This document shows, piece by piece, positions 6,093-10,428 of a stretch of DNA of 10,428 nucleotides. The position numbers were made by a program, and so were the translations under genes. How positions within the stretch are numbered: the first letter of the stretch is position 1; every line of letters starts with the position of its first letter. This stretch comes from Bacteroidota bacterium (GTDB taxonomy: Bacteria > Bacteroidota > Ignavibacteria > UBA10030 > BY39), in contig JAHJRJ010000089.1 in assembly GCA_018830765.1 (NCBI GenBank), forward strand, positions 1-10,428, read 5' to 3'. A model generated the notes under the pieces. That model made no database searches and was not told the origin of the DNA. It saw only the letters and a program-made list of their open reading frames with translations.

Positions 6093-6899
6093 ATGAATAG
6101 ACCAAAATACATTTTTCAGCTATTTTTCCTTTTTTTTCTTTTAAATACAACATTCGCCCAGAGTCCGACAGACACAGCTTCAGATTACAGATTTAGAAGC
6201 TTAAACAATTGGATAACTACTTACCCTTCGCACGCTTTGGAAGGGATAGAAAATAGTTTTTTAAACGGAGACTCACCCAAATTTATGATTGCAAGCGCAG
6301 CAGGAATACTTTTACTGAGCAAGTTCGATTACGAATTGAGCGATAAATTTTTTACAAAACCGTTTATGCCGCAGCGTCTCTCAGCGCTTGCCGACGATTT
6401 CGGAAAGACCTTCGGTTGGGGATATTATGTAGGTATCGGATTCGTTACTATTGAAAGTATCGCAAGAAAGAATTCCTCACGAGAATATTTTAAAAAATTA
6501 GAGCTGGTTTTAGAAAGTATCGCCGTGACACAATTTATCACGCAAACAATAAAACTGACGACAATGCGAACAAGACCTAACAAGTCGGATAATCATTCGT
6601 TTCCGTCGGGGCATACTTCTGCTACTTTCGCTCTTGCCGGAAGCTTGAACGGTATTTACGGATGGCGGGTCGGCGTTCCGGCTTTTCTATGCGCGTCGAT
6701 TGTTGGCGCTCAGCGCATCAGCTCTAATTCTCATTATTTATCCGATGTTCTCACCGGCGCTTTAATCGGTATTTTAGTCAGCAACGGTTTTTCATTGCTT
6801 CATCGAAAAGAAAATTCCAATCATAATCATCTCCAAACCTTTTTATATTTCGACAAATCTCAACAATCTCACTCTATTCTATTAATTTATCCGATTTAA
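6093..6899 (+). CDS. PAP2-superfamily membrane phosphatase
   Basis: This 268-residue protein has a signal peptide or N-terminal anchor (hydrophobic 7-20, FAQ|S near 21-24) and several further hydrophobic segments at about 64-77, 111-125, 176-190, 194-207 and 219-236. The three PAP2 (acid phosphatase/vanadium haloperoxidase) motifs are complete: K154-x6-R161-P162, P171-S-G-H174, and R208-x5-H214-x3-D218. H174 is the expected acid/base residue and H214 the nucleophile. The family removes phosphate from lipid phosphates such as undecaprenyl pyrophosphate, phosphatidylglycerol phosphate or lipid A, with the active site facing the periplasm. The substrate cannot be decided from sequence. It starts 8 nt after the clpC stop, which implies co-transcription; the ribosome site is weak. 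Confidence 0.9.
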   Translation: MNRPKYIFQLFFLFFLLNTTFAQSPTDTASDYRFRSLNNWITTYPSHALEGIENSFLNGDSPKFMIASAAGILLLSKFDYELSDKFFTKPFMPQRLSALADDFGKTFGWGYYVGIGFVTIESIARKNSSREYFKKLELVLESIAVTQFITQTIKLTTMRTRPNKSDNHSFPSGHTSATFALAGSLNGIYGWRVGVPAFLCASIVGAQRISSNSHYLSDVLTGALIGILVSNGFSLLHRKENSNHNHLQTFLYFDKSQQSHSILLIYPI

Positions 6900-6900
6900 G

Positions 6901-9129
6901 ATGAAGAATCCCTATAAAAGAATTAGGCAATTTGTATCGTCACTCGGACTCGTAGAGCAATCGCAAGTGGTTGCATCAACCGCGGTTATCGTATCGATGG
7001 TTACTATTGTCTCTATTTTTATTTTCAGCGGACAAGAACTTAGATGGTTGGATTTTTTGACACTCGTTACCGTAGGCGTATTCGGTTTTTTGATAACATA
7101 TTTTATTTCAAAATACGGACTTCAAATAAACGAACAGTACCGGCAATTGTCGGCTCTTAACGCAATCTCTCAAGCGGTAACACATTCGGTTGAACTCGAG
7201 ACCGTGTTTCATAATTCTTTAGAAAAAGTATGCGAGTTATTAAACGCAAATTGCGGTTGGATTTACCTTATAAAGGACGCAAAATTATATTTAAACCACG
7301 CGTATAAAACCGACCTGAAATTTTTTCCTGATGGAATTGATATTAGTTCGAGGTTAATAGAAAGTTTTAAACAACCCCCTGAGAGCGGCGAATTAATACT
7401 TCGGGACGATAAACAATTCAATAGAGAACTTGAACATACCGGCATTCAATCGTGGGCATCGATTCCTTTAGAGATGAAGAATGAATTCGGCGGTATTCTA
7501 ATAATCGCGAGTAGAAAACCGGACGCCTTTAATATTAAGGACTTAGAACTACTGCAAGCTTTCGGAAACCAAATTAGTCTCGCTCTCAACAATGCGTATC
7601 TTTTCGAGCAAATTAAACAATCCGAACAGCTATATGCCGACCTGTATGAAAACCTTCCCGACATGTACCATAGCATTAACCGTGAAGGAACTATCGTAAG
7701 TTGCAATAACACCGAATCCGAATTTTTAGGATATGCCAAAGATGAGATTATCGGACATAATATTCTAAAACTTTATCCCGAAAATCAGCACTTAATCATA
7801 ACCAAACGTCTTAAAAATATTTTTGATAACGGGAAAGAAATAAAAGACATTGATGAAGTGATGCAGAAAAAGGACGGAATGTTAATTGACGTGAGCGTAA
7901 ACTCGTCGCTGGTGTATGGCGTTGACAACAAGCCCGTTTTAGTTAGAGTTGTCGCACGCGACATAACAAACCAAAAGAAGTTAGAGCAAAAAATTATTCA
8001 AGCACAAAAAATTGACAGTATCGGAAATTTAGCCGGCGGTGTTGCTCACGATTTTAACAACATATTGAACTCGATACTCGGTCCTGCGTCGATGATGAAA
8101 CGCAAGCTGAAACCTGAGGATTCGTTCTACAAATACGTCAATCTGATTGAGGATTCTGCCCGCCGCGGGGCTTCGGTTACACGCCAACTTTTAGCATTCT
8201 CGCGAAAAAGCAACATCTACTTTACACACGTAGATATGAACAAAATCATTGAAGAGACAGTGCGTTTATTCGAAAGAAGTGTACCCAAATCGACTCAAAT
8301 AAGATGGGAAACTTCGGAAGATTCTATAATGGTAAATGCCGACGAAGGACAAATTGAACAAGCAATTTTGAATCTCTTTATCAACGCTCAAGATGCTATG
8401 CCGCAAGGCGGGGTGGTTACCATTAGCTGTAAACCGGTAATCATAAAAGAACCTATACCCGCTCCTTTTAACGATGTTCAACCGGGCAGTTATGCGGCAA
8501 TAAAAGTACTCGACACGGGAACCGGTATTCCCTCAGAGATTCTTTATAAAATCTTTGAACCCTTTTTTACAACTAAGGACCAATCGAAAGGCACAGGATT
8601 AGGACTATCGGTTGTTTTTGGTGTGGTTAAAAGTCATCAAGGATATATAAACGTCGAGAGTGAAATCGGTGTCGGAACGGTATTTACGATTTATCTTCCA
8701 CTCGTGGAAAAATATAAATTCACCGAGCCTGAGTTAAGGTCCGAAAACATTGTCGGGGGTATTGAAAATATTATGTTAGTCGATGACGACGCCGGCGCTA
8801 ATATTGTCGGTGGAGATATTTTATTAGAACTGGGATACAAAGTGGATATTGTAAGAGACGGTTATCAAGCTCTCGAAAAAATTGAAAACAAAAAATTTTA
8901 CGACCTCGTTATTCTCGATTTAAATATGCCGGGTATCAGCGGCAAAGAGGTTTTTTACAAAATCAGAAAATTAAATCCGAACATCAAGATTTTGATCTGC
9001 TCAGGTTATAGCGACTCCATCTTGAACGACGATGCTTTCATAAACGAGATTGACGGTTATTTGCACAAACCATACCTGTACGAAGATCTAGCAAGATCAG
9101 TCCGGAATGTGATGGACAATAAAATATAA
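6901..9129 (+). CDS. Hybrid sensor histidine kinase (GAF-PAS-HisKA-HATPase-REC)
   Basis: This 742-residue protein is an inner-membrane kinase. Two transmembrane helices (about 23-42 and 50-70) are joined by a loop of only a few residues, so there is essentially no periplasmic sensor. A GAF domain (about 95-235) and a PAS domain (about 245-357, NREGTIVSCNNTESEFLGY) are the likely cytoplasmic inputs. The dimerisation domain carries the phospho-acceptor H383 in GGVAHDFNNIL. The ATPase domain shows the N box (N491-LFIN495), G1 DTGTGIP (538-544), F box FEPFFTTK (552-559) and G2 GTGLGLS (564-570). The C-terminal receiver has acidic residues D628-D630, phospho-acceptor D673 (ILDLNMPG), S701 and K723. 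All catalytic residues are present. No separate response regulator or Hpt protein lies in the window. It starts 1 nt after the PAP2 stop, so translation is probably coupled. Confidence 0.95.
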   Translation: MKNPYKRIRQFVSSLGLVEQSQVVASTAVIVSMVTIVSIFIFSGQELRWLDFLTLVTVGVFGFLITYFISKYGLQINEQYRQLSALNAISQAVTHSVELETVFHNSLEKVCELLNANCGWIYLIKDAKLYLNHAYKTDLKFFPDGIDISSRLIESFKQPPESGELILRDDKQFNRELEHTGIQSWASIPLEMKNEFGGILIIASRKPDAFNIKDLELLQAFGNQISLALNNAYLFEQIKQSEQLYADLYENLPDMYHSINREGTIVSCNNTESEFLGYAKDEIIGHNILKLYPENQHLIITKRLKNIFDNGKEIKDIDEVMQKKDGMLIDVSVNSSLVYGVDNKPVLVRVVARDITNQKKLEQKIIQAQKIDSIGNLAGGVAHDFNNILNSILGPASMMKRKLKPEDSFYKYVNLIEDSARRGASVTRQLLAFSRKSNIYFTHVDMNKIIEETVRLFERSVPKSTQIRWETSEDSIMVNADEGQIEQAILNLFINAQDAMPQGGVVTISCKPVIIKEPIPAPFNDVQPGSYAAIKVLDTGTGIPSEILYKIFEPFFTTKDQSKGTGLGLSVVFGVVKSHQGYINVESEIGVGTVFTIYLPLVEKYKFTEPELRSENIVGGIENIMLVDDDAGANIVGGDILLELGYKVDIVRDGYQALEKIENKKFYDLVILDLNMPGISGKEVFYKIRKLNPNIKILICSGYSDSILNDDAFINEIDGYLHKPYLYEDLARSVRNVMDNKI

Positions 9130-9135
9130 ACCACT

Positions 9136-9909
9136 ATGAATGAATGCGGTGAAGAATTACGTGCGGCTCGATTAACTCAAGAAATTTCTCTCGAGGATAT
9201 TTCAAGTACAACACGGATCAATGTAAAATTTTTAAAAGCAATTGAGGATGGTAATTTTTCCATACTTCCTCAAACGTATATCCGTGCATTCATTCGAACT
9301 TATGCAGTCCAAGTGGGGCTTGACCCCGCTCTTATGGTCAAAAAGTATGAGCAGCAAGCAGCACCCGGTACACCGCCATCCTCTTTTCAGGATATTATTT
9401 CACCCGTAAAAGTGCGGCTGCCAAAACAAAAAGGTGCATCTCAAACTACAGTGCTTATTATCGTCTCTGTTATAATTATCATCGGTTTAGTTTTTACTTT
9501 ATCTGTTATAAATAATAATAAGGCTACACAAAAGACCGAAACAAAACTGGAAATGAAAATCGACTCTCTATTTTTACCAGAAGATCAGGTTCCTTCCGGC
9601 ACACAACAAGCAACGACTACCGTCCAACTCGACAGTTTAATTCTAAATGTTTCTGCGACAGAAAGCGCATGGATCAGTGTTATAATTGACGATAAAACTA
9701 AAAAAGAAATTCTCCTTTCTGGTGAAAAAAGTATTCAATGGAAAGCCGCGAACCAATTTCGAATTACAGTCGGAAACGCAGGTTCAACAGTAATCAAACT
9801 AAATAACTACGCTATTAAACCATTAGGTAAACGGGGCGCAATCGTTAGAGATTATATCGTTAACCGAAGCACACTTGACACGTTAAGGGTTGTAAAAAAG
9901 AATCAATAA
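9136..9909 (+). CDS. RodZ-like protein: N-terminal HTH, single membrane helix, DUF4115-like C-terminus
   Basis: This 257-residue protein has the RodZ architecture. Residues about 4-70 form an Xre-type HTH_25 domain (GEELRAARLTQEISLEDIS, then ILPQTYIRAFIRTYA, the typical PxxxYxRGFxRxYA-like signature). A Pro-rich, basic linker precedes one transmembrane helix (about 104-126, rich in Ile/Val). The remainder (about 165-250) would lie in the periplasm and resembles DUF4115: SAWISVIIDDK, EILLSGEKSIQW, ITVGNAGSTVIKLN. In the family, RodZ links MreB filaments to the cell-wall elongation machinery and sets rod shape; the HTH binds MreB rather than DNA. mreB is not in the window, so the shape role is inferred from architecture. 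It starts 6 nt after the kinase stop, again suggesting one transcript. Confidence 0.85.
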   Translation: MNECGEELRAARLTQEISLEDISSTTRINVKFLKAIEDGNFSILPQTYIRAFIRTYAVQVGLDPALMVKKYEQQAAPGTPPSSFQDIISPVKVRLPKQKGASQTTVLIIVSVIIIIGLVFTLSVINNNKATQKTETKLEMKIDSLFLPEDQVPSGTQQATTTVQLDSLILNVSATESAWISVIIDDKTKKEILLSGEKSIQWKAANQFRITVGNAGSTVIKLNNYAIKPLGKRGAIVRDYIVNRSTLDTLRVVKKNQ

Positions 9910-9912
9910 TTT

Positions 9913-10428
9913 ATGACCGTACCGAAATCAATAATAAGCAGAGTCGAAAAACTGCGGGAGGAAATCCACGACCACGATTACCGTTATTATGTCCTCGCTG
10001 AACCGGTAATCTCAGATGAAGAATACGACAAATTGATGCGTGAACTTCAGGAATTTGAAACGCAGCATCCTGAACTTGTTACACCCGATTCGCCAACGCA
10101 GCGGGTTGGCGGTGCAGCGACTAAAAAGTTTCCCGCCGTAATGCACAAAACACCGATGTTGAGTCTTTCGAACTCCTATACCGAAGATGAGGTCTGTGAG
10201 TTTGACCATCGTGTTCAATCGCTCTTACAGAATCAATCGTATCAGTATGTTTGTGAATTAAAGTTTGACGGCGTTGCAGTAAGCTTGCAATATATTAACG
10301 GTATTCTGGCGGTTGGAGCAACTAGAGGCGATGGTTATCAGGGCGATGAGGTTACGAACAATCTGAAAACCATTCACTCAATACCTCTTCGAATAAATCC
10401 AAAAGATAAATCGCTGCTGGATATTGAG
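9913..10428 (+). CDS. ligA: NAD-dependent DNA ligase LigA (partial, C-terminus off window)
   Basis: The first 172 codons are present, with no stop before the right edge; the family is about 670 residues. The N-terminal Ia domain carries the NAD-binding pattern YRYYVLAEPVISDEEYDKLM and then LVTPDSPTQRVGG, both hallmark LigA segments. The adenylation motif is CELKFDGVAVSL, with K117 as the lysine that receives AMP and KFDG in place of the commoner KIDG or KVDG. TRGDGYQGDEVT follows as expected. It seals nicks in replication and repair using NAD+. The ATG at 9913 is 3 nt after the rodZ-like stop. No strong Shine-Dalgarno is visible, so expression probably relies on coupling to the upstream gene. 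Confidence 0.96.
   Translation, partial: MTVPKSIISRVEKLREEIHDHDYRYYVLAEPVISDEEYDKLMRELQEFETQHPELVTPDSPTQRVGGAATKKFPAVMHKTPMLSLSNSYTEDEVCEFDHRVQSLLQNQSYQYVCELKFDGVAVSLQYINGILAVGATRGDGYQGDEVTNNLKTIHSIPLRINPKDKSLLDIE

Overview
This window looks like chromosome from a moderately AT-rich Gram-negative bacterium of the Bacteroidota/Chlorobi/Ignavibacteria group. The evidence is an Oar-type TonB-dependent outer-membrane receptor, a ClpC-type unfoldase with a UVR motif, a RodZ-like protein beside ligA, and Asn-tRNA(GUU). Clear Shine-Dalgarno sequences and sigma70-type TTGACA/TATATT promoters fit Ignavibacteria or Chlorobi relatives better than classical Bacteroidia. The lineage is an inference from gene content, not a phylogenetic result.

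Layout. Positions 1-2397 (minus) hold the first 799 codons of a TonB-dependent receptor that runs off the left edge. Positions 2398-3579 look empty to a protein-only reading but hold the most interesting part of the window. Read on the minus strand, this region contains: a strong promoter; a tRNA-Asn gene whose anticodon is split by a 453-nt group I intron with a small HNH endonuclease frame inside; a terminator; a remnant of a GIY-YIG nuclease gene; a second, damaged copy of the tRNA-Asn 3' exon whose T-arm is replaced by a palindrome; and a second terminator. Positions 3580-10428 (plus) form a tightly packed operon-like run with gaps of 1-8 nt: clpC, a PAP2-family phosphatase, a hybrid sensor histidine kinase, a rodZ-like gene, and the start of ligA, which runs off the right edge. 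The tRNA and clpC promoters fire divergently, with -35 boxes only 5 bp apart.

How the parts relate. The intron matches the group I (IC3-like) plan helix by helix: P1 with a U.G pair at the splice site, P3, P4, P6, P7, P8, a GAAA-capped P9 and a terminal G. Its removal restores a normal anticodon loop with anticodon GUU. The HNH frame has kept its HH/N/H residues but appears to have lost the part carrying its first zinc CxxC, so the homing function is probably decaying while the ribozyme core looks intact. Short palindromes sit at hairpin positions of the structured RNAs here (intron P8, just before P3, and the T-arm of the broken tRNA copy). The plus-strand operon combines protein quality control (ClpC), envelope lipid metabolism (PAP2), signalling (hybrid kinase), cell shape (RodZ-like) and DNA replication/repair (LigA). 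It reads as a housekeeping cluster rather than a single pathway.
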